Part shown: piece after piece, positions 38,697 to 48,178 of the stretch
Layout of the letters: each line of letters opens with the position of its first letter
Position numbering within the stretch: position 1 is the first letter of the stretch
NCBI RefSeq assembly: GCF_000282195.1
Contig: NZ_AKJT01000033.1
Coordinates: forward strand, 1-64,000
Source: Pseudomonas sp. GM18
GTDB taxonomy: Bacteria; Pseudomonadota; Gammaproteobacteria; Pseudomonadales; Pseudomonadaceae
Direction: 5' to 3'
Length of the DNA: 64,000 nucleotides
The notes under the pieces: model-generated
What the model was told of the DNA's origin: nothing
Database searches by the model: none
What the model saw: the letters and a program-made list of their open reading frames with translations, nothing else
Position numbers and translations under genes: made by a program

Positions 38697-41644
38697 CCGA
38701 CAGTGATCTCCGCAACAGCATCGGCGGGATCTTTCTTTGTTCTCAGCGACTCGCTTTCACCTGTGTAGATCACTCGACGTAAGTGGCTGTATGCCCTGTC
38801 GGTGGCGAGAAAATGCGAAAGGTCGATGTAGTTTTCGATTACTTTCGCGATAGTAGACGTCGGCTCCGGCGTTGCCCCGAACAGCACGAACCCTTCTGAC
38901 TCAGCGATGCCACGCGCAGCCTTCAGATTCAAGTGGCTCAGATTCGACAGCTCATCCATTACCAATGGCAAACAGATCTGTGTATTCGCAACCAACAGCC
39001 TACGCAGAAGAATCGATAGCAGGCGGCAGTTAATCATTGCCGTAGTACCGTTGGATTGATCCTCTTCGGTGTACTTGTCATGCCCACGCTTGCGGTACCG
39101 ATATCCAACCCGATCAATCAACAGGCTCATATCCAGGGTGGTCCCCCGACGGCCACCGTTAACAAAGAACTCGGTACAGAAAGCTCGTAACCGTTCATAC
39201 AAGCGCTTCTCGTGGAGCCCGGTTGTCATGAGGTTTATGGAATCAATATCGACCAACAGCTCTTCGAAATGGGGATTCAATACGCAGTAAATCTCGATCG
39301 CCTCGAGGTCAGACACACTGAACTCCGAGAGCTGGTCATCTACCTCTTTCTCGAACTCCTTGATCATCCTTCTGGCGTGTTTGATTTCGTCGATTTGAAT
39401 AGAGGTATTCGAGTTATGCGCGGTGACCTTGGCCTGGTAGGTCTGCTGCTCACCTTCCAAGGTGCCAAACATCGCCGCGAAAGCTCTCCGACAGCTACGC
39501 ATCCGACTCAAGTCATGGAAAGCATGGTAGCCAAAGTCTCTGCCCTCTTCGCCCAGCAAGTTACGTTTCAGCAGTTCATCCAAGGCCACTTGCAGAGCTT
39601 CTCTGCTCTTGGCTACCTCAGAAGCGAACTGGGAAATCTCCTTGATCTGGCTAGGGTGAAAGAAAGTATCGCGAGCTTTCAGCTTCATCTCGCGGATCGA
39701 AAGGAATCCTAAAGTGATCTCAGCTACGTTCCGGATCTGCTCAAGGTAATTGCGCAGATCTTCGTTTTCCTTCCTGACCCTGGCGAGCACTTCTTTTGCG
39801 CGCTCAACCTGTACCGCTAGGTCCTCCAGCTCGCCGGCGGCATCCGCCACACTCTCATGTAGCTTGGCCAACTCTACCGTCTGTTCCCCCACCTCAAGTT
39901 CCAATGCTTTCTGCTGCTCGCGCATGTAGCCATGCCGACTGAGTAGTTGAACCTCTTCATCAGTTTCAATCCGCTCGCGGGTCAGCTGCTTGGCTTTATC
40001 CTTGGCCTGCTCAGCAGTCAACTTGCTGTCATCGTTTAGGCGCTGAATGAGGTCATCACAGTCCTTGATATCGTCATCCAGTTTGATCAGGTCTTGCTCG
40101 TGCTGCTTCCTTGCTCTGGTCGGGTCGAAAGACATGAAACCAAATGAGGTCTCCTGGCTCAGGAAGCTGATGAAAGAACCTCGCTCCTGGAATAGGCAGC
40201 CAAACTCTTTGATGGCTTGCTTCTGGTCAGAGTTGAGTCGAGGAGTCAGCTTGGTGAACAGCGTCGAGTTCAAGCTACTCAGCACCGACGCACTGTGACG
40301 ATCGACCTGCTCGAGAACAGTTTCCACATGTTCATCAAGAATTTTTCGGAGTTGGTCGCGCTGATGGGAAAGACTGTTCTTATTCCTGATCGCCTGGGCT
40401 AGTTGCTCAGCGCTCTGAACCTTGTTTGTCAGGGTTTCGATCTCTGCGGTCAACTCTGCGGAGAGATCGGATAAGAGCTCGCGGACCTCATGCTCTGTTG
40501 TGCCAGGGTAACGCCGAAGAATCTCGCTGACCTTGAATAGCTGCTTTTGGACACCTTCCAAATCCTTATGCCGGAGACTCAGTGCTCCAGCCAGCTTCAG
40601 ATACTCAGCCTTGACCAGACCGTGGTGCTGTCTCTTAGCTGAGTGAGCCACATCAAGAGCCTGATATCTCTCAGATGCTGCCTTAACATCATCAAGAATG
40701 CTGGACTGCCTTTCAGCCAAGGCATGCTCAACATCGACGATACTCTGAACGATCAGTTCGGATTTCGTCTCAAACAGTTGGAACTGGCTATCAAAGCTCT
40801 CCCAAGACCTCCGCGCGCTTTCTATGTCCGCCAGGCGATCGCCTTCTTTTTTCAGGTTCTCATAGTCATCGAGGATCTCGCTCAGGCTGACACTCAGCTC
40901 TGCATTCTTCCGGTCCTTATCCCCTTCGATGATCGTGGCGATAGTATCCGGCAGAGTGCGGTTGTCCTTCGCCCCAATGTCGAAGGCCAGGTGGATTAGC
41001 ATCTTCCACGCGTCGATCTCGCGTGCGGTACCGCCATTCCTAAGAGGCAGCAAGCAGAATCGGCCCTCCTCACGATTAAGAGCCTGTTGACCGAAGAGCC
41101 GCTGGCGAATGACAGCACCGTCGTTCATTGCCTCCCCGCCCCGAGCTCGGAGATCCGAAAGCACACCAGAAAGTGAGATGCCTTCTATCGGAGCCCCCAT
41201 GTCTCCATTGATGGGCGACTCAAGGTCCCAAAACATGTGCTGGATATCGGCATACATGCAAGGTACTGCCATACGGCCGTATGAGAATGGTCGATTCCCG
41301 CGGTGCAGGACCAGGCAGAACGGGCCGTGCATGTTCTCCGCTTCGAGGATGATGAAGGAGTGGTTTTCCGGGAAGTAGTAGCTGTAGCTAGCATCAGTCG
41401 AGTAGTACGTCCCGGCCGGCCCCTTGAAGGCGAATTTCTTATCGCAGCTTTTGAAGTTCTCGTGTGGCAGCAAAAAAAGCTTCAATGCATTCAGCATCGA
41501 GGTCTTTCCGAGGTTGTTCTGGCCACACAAAGCGGTGTGCTTGTCCACGCGGATTACGGTGTAGGCATAGGCAGCACTGTTAACAAAAATCAGCCTGTGG
41601 AATTTGTATACGTCCTGAAACGCGTAGGAGTCGCTCAACATCAT
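38693..41644 (-). CDS. jetC: Wadjet/Mks SMC-like ATPase (JetC/MksB-like)
   Basis: A 983-aa SMC-type ATPase. Walker A is GQNNLGKTS (41-49) after an N-terminal strand region. Residues ~230-800 contain two long coiled-coil arms rich in Glu, Lys and Leu around a hinge-like centre. The C-terminal head has the signature region QSNGTTAMINCRLL and Walker B LPLVMDEL (Asp897, Glu898), then FVLFGATPEP. Wadjet complexes extrude loops on DNA and cause cleavage of small circular plasmids. Length suits MksB rather than full-length MukB. It overlaps jetD by 1 bp and jetA by 4 bp. Confidence 0.85.
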   Translation of the reverse strand: MMLSDSYAFQDVYKFHRLIFVNSAAYAYTVIRVDKHTALCGQNNLGKTSMLNALKLFLLPHENFKSCDKKFAFKGPAGTYYSTDASYSYYFPENHSFIILEAENMHGPFCLVLHRGNRPFSYGRMAVPCMYADIQHMFWDLESPINGDMGAPIEGISLSGVLSDLRARGGEAMNDGAVIRQRLFGQQALNREEGRFCLLPLRNGGTAREIDAWKMLIHLAFDIGAKDNRTLPDTIATIIEGDKDRKNAELSVSLSEILDDYENLKKEGDRLADIESARRSWESFDSQFQLFETKSELIVQSIVDVEHALAERQSSILDDVKAASERYQALDVAHSAKRQHHGLVKAEYLKLAGALSLRHKDLEGVQKQLFKVSEILRRYPGTTEHEVRELLSDLSAELTAEIETLTNKVQSAEQLAQAIRNKNSLSHQRDQLRKILDEHVETVLEQVDRHSASVLSSLNSTLFTKLTPRLNSDQKQAIKEFGCLFQERGSFISFLSQETSFGFMSFDPTRARKQHEQDLIKLDDDIKDCDDLIQRLNDDSKLTAEQAKDKAKQLTRERIETDEEVQLLSRHGYMREQQKALELEVGEQTVELAKLHESVADAAGELEDLAVQVERAKEVLARVRKENEDLRNYLEQIRNVAEITLGFLSIREMKLKARDTFFHPSQIKEISQFASEVAKSREALQVALDELLKRNLLGEEGRDFGYHAFHDLSRMRSCRRAFAAMFGTLEGEQQTYQAKVTAHNSNTSIQIDEIKHARRMIKEFEKEVDDQLSEFSVSDLEAIEIYCVLNPHFEELLVDIDSINLMTTGLHEKRLYERLRAFCTEFFVNGGRRGTTLDMSLLIDRVGYRYRKRGHDKYTEEDQSNGTTAMINCRLLSILLRRLLVANTQICLPLVMDELSNLSHLNLKAARGIAESEGFVLFGATPEPTSTIAKVIENYIDLSHFLATDRAYSHLRRVIYTGESESLRTKKDPADAVAEITVG

Positions 41645-42495
41645 CAGTCCCTTGTCGTTGCCAACATCAAATAGGTTTCCTGCTCTAGCGCTCTATGGCT
41701 GTCTCGCATAAGTCCGATCAGCTCATTGGTTTCCTTGGATAGACCAACGAACTCAAGGAGATCTTGTCTCGTTTGCTGATTTAGTGAGTATTTGGAAGCG
41801 CTTAACCGGTGGGCGATATCATCAGGGTACACAAACACGACCCGGTGCCCGTCTGGCAGCCCTTTGAGAAGGGTTCGATACATTGTCAGCCCACCTAAGT
41901 CGGCATCAAACAGGCAGTACAGCCTCTGGTACTTGCTGAGAAATGGCATGTTCAGCCTGTTGGTGATCTGATTACCGGCGCTGAAAATGACGTCGAGATT
42001 TTCACTTTGCTCAGCTACGCCACAGTCGGCCAGGATGTCGACTGTCTGCTCGAGAGCTAGGAAGTTCTCGAGATTTTCCACCAGCAACGCTGCTGGTCGG
42101 AGAGTGTTAGGTGCTTCCCACCCGTGCTTGCTCAGAAGAACCACGCTTGGATGAGGATGGACCACGCTTCGTGTTATCAAAAGCGAGCCGCTTACTGCTG
42201 CTGCATGGCTATTTCCGTCGAAAGCAGCACCAATACGGCCCGTAACTTCTGATGGAGCGTGTTCACGAATCAGCTCAGCAAAGCGATCCTCACGCAAGAC
42301 AGCCACCTGATAGCTGCTCTTTCCGATTTTCGACGTTGAAAACGTATCGAACAGATAGCCAGCACCCTTGCCATGCTTCTTCAACTCCTTAGCAAAAGCC
42401 TCAAAATTGATCGGCTGACCGGAGCTGATTGAGTTCAGATAGCTGTAGATCCTCGACATTGCATTCCTTGCGCTCTGCGAAACAAGTGAACCCAT
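41644..42495 (-). CDS. jetD: Wadjet TOPRIM nuclease subunit (JetD/MksG-like), short form
   Basis: A 283-aa protein with a TOPRIM (topoisomerase VI A-like) nuclease core. Glu140 is in ALLVENLENF, and Asp197/Asp199 are in LFDADLGGLTMYR. The N-terminal ~100 residues hold a winged-helix-like part (FEAFAKELKKHGKGAG). JetD cuts DNA held by the JetABC ring. It is the first gene of the leftward operon, so the order is D-C-A-B, not the often-drawn A-B-C-D. It is also shorter than the JetD proteins I know of (nearer 380-400 residues), though the catalytic residues are kept. Confidence 0.75.
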   Translation of the reverse strand: MGSLVSQSARNAMSRIYSYLNSISSGQPINFEAFAKELKKHGKGAGYLFDTFSTSKIGKSSYQVAVLREDRFAELIREHAPSEVTGRIGAAFDGNSHAAAVSGSLLITRSVVHPHPSVVLLSKHGWEAPNTLRPAALLVENLENFLALEQTVDILADCGVAEQSENLDVIFSAGNQITNRLNMPFLSKYQRLYCLFDADLGGLTMYRTLLKGLPDGHRVVFVYPDDIAHRLSASKYSLNQQTRQDLLEFVGLSKETNELIGLMRDSHRALEQETYLMLATTRD

Positions 42496-42940
42496 AAGCT
42501 CTCTAGGCTATAGCAACCCGGTTATTCCCCATCCAGACGCTCCAAGACGAGGCAGTGGACCGTTGAAAGCGAACGCTCGGGCGTCGACGCTCAAGTTACT
42601 TCTTTGCTTAGCTACGAGCGACACGTACCTAGATAGACCAGTTCGAACTGGGCTTGAATCTCGGGGAAACAACCCTCACCTCCACGACCAACCCTAAAGT
42701 AGCGAAGAGCCGCTACCGTTAATTCGAGCTCTGACTCTCTAAAGGCACAACGTTTGTAGTCGCATCATCTCAGGTTTCGACTGCCAAAGCCTTAACCCAC
42801 ATCGGACTGCCTTTGCTGGCAATGGATGGTGGTTCTGCAAGGTGCAGGTGCGTTCTACACCCGACATCAGACTCAAGATCCCTGCCAATTTCTGTTGCGG
42901 CGCTACACTGAAAACCACCATTGCCATAATGGGTCGCTGT
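42496..42940. other. Upstream region of the condensin operon, no gene seen
   Basis: The 445 bp hold no plausible gene; the short frames present lack ribosome sites. The jetDCAB promoter must be in the part nearest 42495, where GAGAG precedes the jetD ATG. No operator or hairpin stands out. Confidence 0.4.
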
Positions 42941-43045
42941 CAGAATTCCCATTCGCCGCTCGCGTACCGGGTGCGAGTGGCGGCAAAGGTGGGGGCATCC
43001 ACACTATTTTCTCCCTCAGAACTATTGATCTAGAGCCAAGTCAAA
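42941..43045. other. Element A outer end: arm region before att copy 2
   Basis: Similar sequence precedes att copies 3 and 4: a G-rich block (GGGGGCATCC at 42991-43000), then a T-rich block, then CTAGAGCCAAGTCAAAATG running into the core. GGGGGCATCC is also found inverted in the inner arm after copies 1 and 2, which supports a shared protein-binding site at both ends of each element. Confidence 0.6.
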
Positions 43046-43074
43046 ATGTTCTTCGGCGACCCCGAGAGTCTCTA
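43046..43074 (+). repeat. att copy 2 (junction of elements A and B)
   Basis: This 29-bp copy differs from copy 1 only at two third-codon positions when read in the lysR frame, and it would also encode MFFGDPESL plus stop. It separates the defence island from the PLD element. The ~155 bp to its right repeat the inner arm of element A. Confidence 0.85.
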
Positions 43075-43590
43075 AGCGTAGTCGGGCAGCCTGTGCATCT
43101 GATTCTTTCTGCCTCTCCACAGACTCCACAGACCATGGAAATCCATCCACTTCCAGTGGATAACCACACTCGGGGCATATCTGAGGGCATGCTTTGGATG
43201 GTTTGAAAAGGATGCCCCCAGCCTAAGGTCCAACAGTCCCCTTCTCGAAAATATCATCCGTTACTGTTGTCAAACCGCCATCAAGCGCTATCCGATCACC
43301 TCAGTTAATGGCGTTGCGATGCCTGTCCCGACCACCGAGCTTAGTCGTCACCCTCCTCGATCTCCCTCGACAAGTCGCCATTATTCTAGTCAGACTTACT
43401 TTCCGGCTACGCCTCGCTGGCAGGATCAGATCTCCAGCGTTTCGTGGTGCTCTCCTTCAATAGCAGGCCTGCCTCCGAGACCGTTAACATTTGATAGCAC
43501 AATGGCAGCTTGATCAAACTTTGGGTAAAATCGACGCACTAGCACGACAAACCCAGCGACCCGTAAATCGCGCCATAGTAAGAGCCAAAC
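43075..43590. other. Element B inner arm and leader of the PLD operon
   Basis: 43075-43228 repeats the arm found after att copy 1, including GGGGCAT (43172) and inverted ATGCCCCC (43212). 43229-43590 shows no gene; it must hold the promoter of the three-gene operon starting at 43591. The last 100 bp are AT-rich but I cannot place boxes reliably. Confidence 0.5.
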
Positions 43591-45258
43591 ATGGACAGTT
43601 TAGAAAGCCTTTCATCATCTTACCAATACAACGATGCCCTTGAGAGCTTTGACTATGCAGTAGTTCGCATTGCCGTGCTGATACCGCCCAAGTCGGATCA
43701 AACCGAGAGACCACCCCTCCGTTTATTATATGCCTCGGTTTGGCTCTTGCCACCGGGACGAGAAATACCCTGTAAACGTCATGAAGCGGCAATCAAACGC
43801 TTTAAAAAGGAAAAGGGCGGCATCGCAGTTGATCGAATAGTCATGCGAGCTGAAGACGCTATCAGCTGGTACAGAAGCTCATTTGAAACTTTTACTACAC
43901 CTATTCCTTTCCAGGACTCCCGGGGCTCAGATGGTATTCCTCTGGATGTAGCAAGCCTAGACGATTTTCCTAGGTGGCCGCTCTTGGGTGTACCTATGCA
44001 AAGTGAAAGTCTGACCGGGTCATCGGAACGATCTTCTGTCCCTTTCAGAAATATCGGCATCACTCGGTACTCTCGTCGAATCTCCGGAAATCAATCATGG
44101 CCAGAGTTCTTGACCCCCAATGGACGGAGAGACAACGCCGACGAGGCCTTTAAGTTCTTGGAAAGACACATGCATGTCGATCTCAGAGAATATCCAGAAT
44201 ACTTAGGCGGCCTCACGCTTGCCGTCCCTGACCTAGACGTTCACTCAGTTAGGCAGTTCATCGAACCGAAGAACGAGGGTTCGGAGTCACTTTACTTCCA
44301 CTTAAAGCCTCATCCAGGCCAAACCTTACAACACCTTAACCTGACTGTGTTTGAGGGGCAGGAGGGTATGCTGACCTCTTTTCAAACGCTCAAAGTGCCT
44401 GAGGATGGCCTAATAGAAATCAAAAGGCCAACCGCTATTGATACTGCAGGATTGGTTTTAGCGCATGAGCAACGCGGTGTGTTACTACAGACACCTATGC
44501 GATCATTCTTTCGACAAATGCACTTAACGACAGAGGTCGTTGAGCGACGCGTCAGTGTCACCGTGCCGCAAAACGAGGGTAAAAGGAGCGAAGCAGATCA
44601 ATATCACACCGAGAAAAAGACGTTAGCTTCCGCCCAGACTTACGGAGATCCCCAGGACAACTCCGATGCCTTCAAGCGGTTGACTGAGGCCCGGAATGAG
44701 CGAAATCTAAACCACAGTGCCCGCCTATACGATCAAACGTGGTTTGGCACCGGGCAACGCAAGCCGGCGCTAGATCACATCAGAGCCAAAATTAGAAATG
44801 CGCGTGTTAGCGTTTTTATCGCCGACCCCTATTTTGGCGCTACTCAGATCGTGCAATATCTGTTTGCACTTGAGCGCGACGATATTAAAGTTAAAATCCT
44901 CACGTCGGACTACGCATTCAGCAAGCCCAAAACATCAGAAGGGGATGAGAGGTCGGCAACCTTGGCGGGCGATGATCTCAGCGCGTTAAAAAGTAATATA
45001 GAAAAATTCCGAACCCTGCACAGCAACCCCCTTGAAATCAAGATTGCGCGAACAATCGAGACATACTTCCATGACCGTTTTATCGCTGTAGATGGTCGAG
45101 TCTGGATGCTTGGCAGTTCATTAAATTCGATTGGCGTACGACCAACCTTGATTATGCGGATTCCCCATGGCGAAAAAGTTCTAGACCACCTAAGTCATTT
45201 GTTTGATAACTCTGCCGCTTTTGAGGGGCTCGCCGAGCGGGACGAATCAGATGCCTAA
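43591..45258 (+). CDS. Large protein with C-terminal PLD-like domain (possible VPA1262-type)
   Basis: A 555-aa protein. Residues ~1-380 are unlike any domain I know well; a feature is YASVWLLPPGREIPCKRHEA, and I tentatively recall such N-termini from 'VPA1262 family' proteins. Residues ~390-545 form a phospholipase-D-like domain: SVFIADPYFGATQIV, VKILTSDYAF, then HDRFIAVDGRVWMLGSSLN. The active-site motif is His494-x-Arg496-x4-Asp501, with Arg where the usual HKD motif has Lys. Only one such motif is present, so activity would need a dimer. It is the first gene of a compact operon, overlapping the next by 8 bp. A nuclease or nucleic-acid-binding defence role is inferred. Confidence 0.7.
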   Translation: MDSLESLSSSYQYNDALESFDYAVVRIAVLIPPKSDQTERPPLRLLYASVWLLPPGREIPCKRHEAAIKRFKKEKGGIAVDRIVMRAEDAISWYRSSFETFTTPIPFQDSRGSDGIPLDVASLDDFPRWPLLGVPMQSESLTGSSERSSVPFRNIGITRYSRRISGNQSWPEFLTPNGRRDNADEAFKFLERHMHVDLREYPEYLGGLTLAVPDLDVHSVRQFIEPKNEGSESLYFHLKPHPGQTLQHLNLTVFEGQEGMLTSFQTLKVPEDGLIEIKRPTAIDTAGLVLAHEQRGVLLQTPMRSFFRQMHLTTEVVERRVSVTVPQNEGKRSEADQYHTEKKTLASAQTYGDPQDNSDAFKRLTEARNERNLNHSARLYDQTWFGTGQRKPALDHIRAKIRNARVSVFIADPYFGATQIVQYLFALERDDIKVKILTSDYAFSKPKTSEGDERSATLAGDDLSALKSNIEKFRTLHSNPLEIKIARTIETYFHDRFIAVDGRVWMLGSSLNSIGVRPTLIMRIPHGEKVLDHLSHLFDNSAAFEGLAERDESDA

Positions 45259-45883
45259 GCTTTCACCTACTCCCGCAGTGAGTGTCGTCCCGGAAGCTGA
45301 GTCTACTCTCAAACCCCAACTCCTGATTCCTTGCGAGCCCCATTATCGCGAAGAAGGAGCGCAGTATTTTCCCGACATTGCCGCAATTAAGGCAAGGCAG
45401 AATGTGGAAAGAGTACAAATTTTTGACGAGTTTTCCAATGCTATTCTTGCAGCACAGTCACGCGTATGGATTATTGACAAGCGCATCCTTTCCGACGATG
45501 GCAAAAAACCCAAACACAACCAAAGACTCGAAAAGGTTTCAAACTGGTTTCGGGATACCGACCAGCTTAAATCAGTACGTATTTTAACAGGCGCACCGCC
45601 CGATCAAAACGAGGCGCTAGATGTATTTTCGGATTTATCCAAAGAGGTCACAGATCGTAGAGGCCCACTTTATCCGCCGCTCGACGCACAGATAAAATTT
45701 ACAATAAATAAGTTCCCCTACATACATGACCGATTCGCGATAATTGATGATGAACTTTGGCACTTCGGGGCTACCGTAGGTGGGTTTCATCGTCACGTGA
45801 ATGCTGCCAGCAGAGGATGGGATGTCAACGCTCACAAAGCAATCGACTTCTTTGAGATGGCATGGAAAGGCCTAAGCGACTAA
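45251..45883 (+). CDS. Second single-motif PLD-like protein (210 aa)
   Basis: A small PLD-like protein. The core reads ARQNVERVQIFDEFSNAI, then SVRILTGAPPD, then YIHDRFAIIDDELWHFGATV. The active-site motif is His159-x-Arg161-x4-Asp166, with the same Lys-to-Arg change as in the upstream protein. Its start is inside the end of that gene (8-bp overlap), so the two are made together. The shared unusual motif and coupling suggest they pair, perhaps as a heterodimer making one composite active site. No membrane segment is present. Confidence 0.7.
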   Translation: MPKLSPTPAVSVVPEAESTLKPQLLIPCEPHYREEGAQYFPDIAAIKARQNVERVQIFDEFSNAILAAQSRVWIIDKRILSDDGKKPKHNQRLEKVSNWFRDTDQLKSVRILTGAPPDQNEALDVFSDLSKEVTDRRGPLYPPLDAQIKFTINKFPYIHDRFAIIDDELWHFGATVGGFHRHVNAASRGWDVNAHKAIDFFEMAWKGLSD

Positions 45884-45900
45884 TCTAGGAATTTTAATCA

Positions 45901-47805
45901 ATGAACAAAGAATGGTTGCTACCTTCTGCATATGTATCAAGCACTGAGAAGGATTACAACAGTGCATTAGGCCTTATCAACAACTACGCGGCAGGCAATA
46001 TTGAATACCCTCCACAGCTGATTGCACTCATCGAAAATTATTTTTTCGCTCCTGGGGACGCCAAAACTGCGCTCAAAAATTTTGCCAAGCAGCTGAGTGA
46101 TACGGATGAGGCTTCGGACATCTTGGACGACGCTGAATCCCTTGCCGTTCTATGTGGGGCAATCATTAGCGTTTGGTCATCTAAAGAAACTGAGGACAGG
46201 CTGCCAGCGCTTTTAGCGCTGATTAGGCATTCTTGGTGGCTTGAGCAGCTCTGGCCTGTCGCTACCGCCACCCTAGCCAGATTGAATGAAAGTTTCAGAT
46301 CCACTGTCGTCACCCTTGCCGCTCAACATTTCATCAATGCTGAAGTTAAACTCAACTCAGAACACCCCGAAGATCCCGCTGATCCATTCACACTAGGTGA
46401 CATTTGGAGCGGACATATCCGCGAATCACGATCAAACGAATCGAGCTGGTCTTGGGTACGCCTGCTCGCTGAGTTAGACGCTGAACAACTGCTCGCATCG
46501 ATGAAATTGATACGAAACCCTGTACTGCTCAACCGGGTGCTAGAGAGTCCAGAATTTTACCGCAATTATGTTTTATGGGAATGTTTGACTCTCAGAGCGG
46601 CACCCAGTTTTGGGGATGACGGCACTTGGAACGGCGAGATATTGCTTCCGAGCTTGATCAGACATGGCAAATCCATGTTACTTCATGTAGCTGACAGACA
46701 AGAGCATCCAAAGGACATACTGGAAGCTCATGTCAAATACCTGCTTGCTCGTCTGAGGGACACTCTTGCACAGCGATCAGATTTTATCGGAATATTTAAG
46801 CGCTGGGGCACGTGGATTACTCGTCAGACCCTCAATTTTCCGGCTCATGAGACGCAGCGAAAGACACTCATTGACAGCAATGACCTTCTAATGGCTTTGG
46901 CTGACAAAATAGCCCCCTCGTTTTCGCCCGCCACATCAAGCGACCTAGACAACAGTTGGGAGCCTTGGGTCTACCAAAGCATGCTTGCACTTTTGCACTC
47001 TGAGAAACCGACCAAATTTTTACCGCCGGACATAACAAGCTTCCTTGGTGAGTGGGATCTCACACTGGAAGAATGGGATTCAGGTAAGGGTCAGAGCCTC
47101 AGAGATCACGCTAGGCATTACCATGCGACCCGACCAGGCGACTATGCTTGTAAAGTACTTGGGTACTCGATCGCTCTAAGTGGCGACTTTGCTAATGATT
47201 GGTTGAAGATGTGGGACTGCAGCGTTGCACTGAGAGAGATCCTGGAGTTTAGCCCTACAACCCAAACCTCGAAAAATTGGCGCCCCTCGGACGCATCGAG
47301 CCTAATGCGGACATTAGTCGATATCGGTCTCGGCATACTTGACTGCACAACCTATGAGCCCGAGACCTTGGATACAGAAGCCTTGGCCAAATCAGCCAAA
47401 CTCTTCGCTGCGCTATGGTCTGCTACTACTGAAATGCTCAGCATCGACCTATACGGCGACGAATTCTGGGCCCATATACAGCAGCACCTGGCAATACGTC
47501 GGATACGTTGGACTATAGAGCCTGGTCAGCCCGCTGAGTCTGGATACCGCGCCTACTTGGACGAGGCAACACATCCGAAAGCGGCAAACTTATTGAAGTT
47601 AGTTTCTACAAACACAGGCGCCATTCTCAAGCTTCTGCCACTGCTTGTCCAAAACACCACTAAAGGAAATCTGAGACATCTACTCGCTAAGGCCCAAATC
47701 GACATGACAGCACTGGCCTCTAGCGCGCGCAAATATCAGCAGGCGCCGGAAAGAAAATTCAACATTCATCTTCATCACGTCGATTTGATCGAAGAATTGG
47801 GATAG
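45901..47805 (+). CDS. Unrecognised 634-aa helical protein, third gene of the PLD operon
   Basis: No family is recognised. The sequence appears almost wholly alpha-helical (HSWWLEQLWPVATATLARLN, VKYLLARLRDTLAQR, LAKSAKLFAALWSATTEML), with Trp-rich segments and no catalytic signature, membrane span or signal peptide. It starts 17 bp after the second PLD gene. Large helical proteins in such operons often act as sensors or scaffolds, but that is only analogy. Codon use and AT content match the two upstream genes, so the three probably moved together. Confidence 0.75.
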   Translation: MNKEWLLPSAYVSSTEKDYNSALGLINNYAAGNIEYPPQLIALIENYFFAPGDAKTALKNFAKQLSDTDEASDILDDAESLAVLCGAIISVWSSKETEDRLPALLALIRHSWWLEQLWPVATATLARLNESFRSTVVTLAAQHFINAEVKLNSEHPEDPADPFTLGDIWSGHIRESRSNESSWSWVRLLAELDAEQLLASMKLIRNPVLLNRVLESPEFYRNYVLWECLTLRAAPSFGDDGTWNGEILLPSLIRHGKSMLLHVADRQEHPKDILEAHVKYLLARLRDTLAQRSDFIGIFKRWGTWITRQTLNFPAHETQRKTLIDSNDLLMALADKIAPSFSPATSSDLDNSWEPWVYQSMLALLHSEKPTKFLPPDITSFLGEWDLTLEEWDSGKGQSLRDHARHYHATRPGDYACKVLGYSIALSGDFANDWLKMWDCSVALREILEFSPTTQTSKNWRPSDASSLMRTLVDIGLGILDCTTYEPETLDTEALAKSAKLFAALWSATTEMLSIDLYGDEFWAHIQQHLAIRRIRWTIEPGQPAESGYRAYLDEATHPKAANLLKLVSTNTGAILKLLPLLVQNTTKGNLRHLLAKAQIDMTALASSARKYQQAPERKFNIHLHHVDLIEELG

Positions 47806-48178
47806 TCATTGCTCGTAAGTGGTGTCGAAATATAGAAAAAGCTCGCTTTCAGGAAGCACCGGGCGAAGCGCCCTCACCCGTAGGTGAGGGCCAGCGCAGT
47901 TAATGTCTCAGCAATCACAATATGAAATTGGCAAGCCCAATGTAACCGTTCGGGCAACACACCTTCCTGACTCCGTCGCTTGAGGCGATGGCGTTCACCA
48001 AATTTTAAGTGGACGCCCATGCCACAAGAACGCCGCTCCTATGTTGCGTTTGCCGTGACCACGTCTAAGCTGCACCAGGGTCTACTGAACAGCAGGTAAC
48101 GTCTTCGACCCCTAATCGCGACAGGAAACAAGAGGTTGCATGTCGCCCGCTACCCACTCTATTCCCAAAGGTATTGCC
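47806..48178. other. Intergenic region with a terminator-like hairpin
   Basis: GCCCTCACC and GGTGAGGGC (47870-47891) form a perfect 9-bp stem with a 4-nt loop 65 bp after the 634-aa gene. There is no T run, so termination is uncertain. The remaining ~290 bp contain no gene; the promoter of the small gene at 48179 presumably lies here. Confidence 0.5.

Noticed and set aside
42826..43206. 126-aa frame running through att copy 2
   Set aside because: It spans the arm, the att core and the next arm, which is implausible for a gene. Partial similarity to the frame before att copy 4 is explained by the shared arm sequence.
43072..43257. Minus-strand frame beside att copy 2, considered as an integrase end
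   Set aside because: It shows no tyrosine-recombinase motif (no R...HxxR...Y pattern), and the corresponding frame after att copy 1 is interrupted. The conserved DNA words explain the similarity better.
47870..47891. Strong terminator after the PLD operon
   Set aside because: The 9-bp stem is perfect but there is no following T run on either strand, so it is noted as a hairpin within the intergenic entry only.
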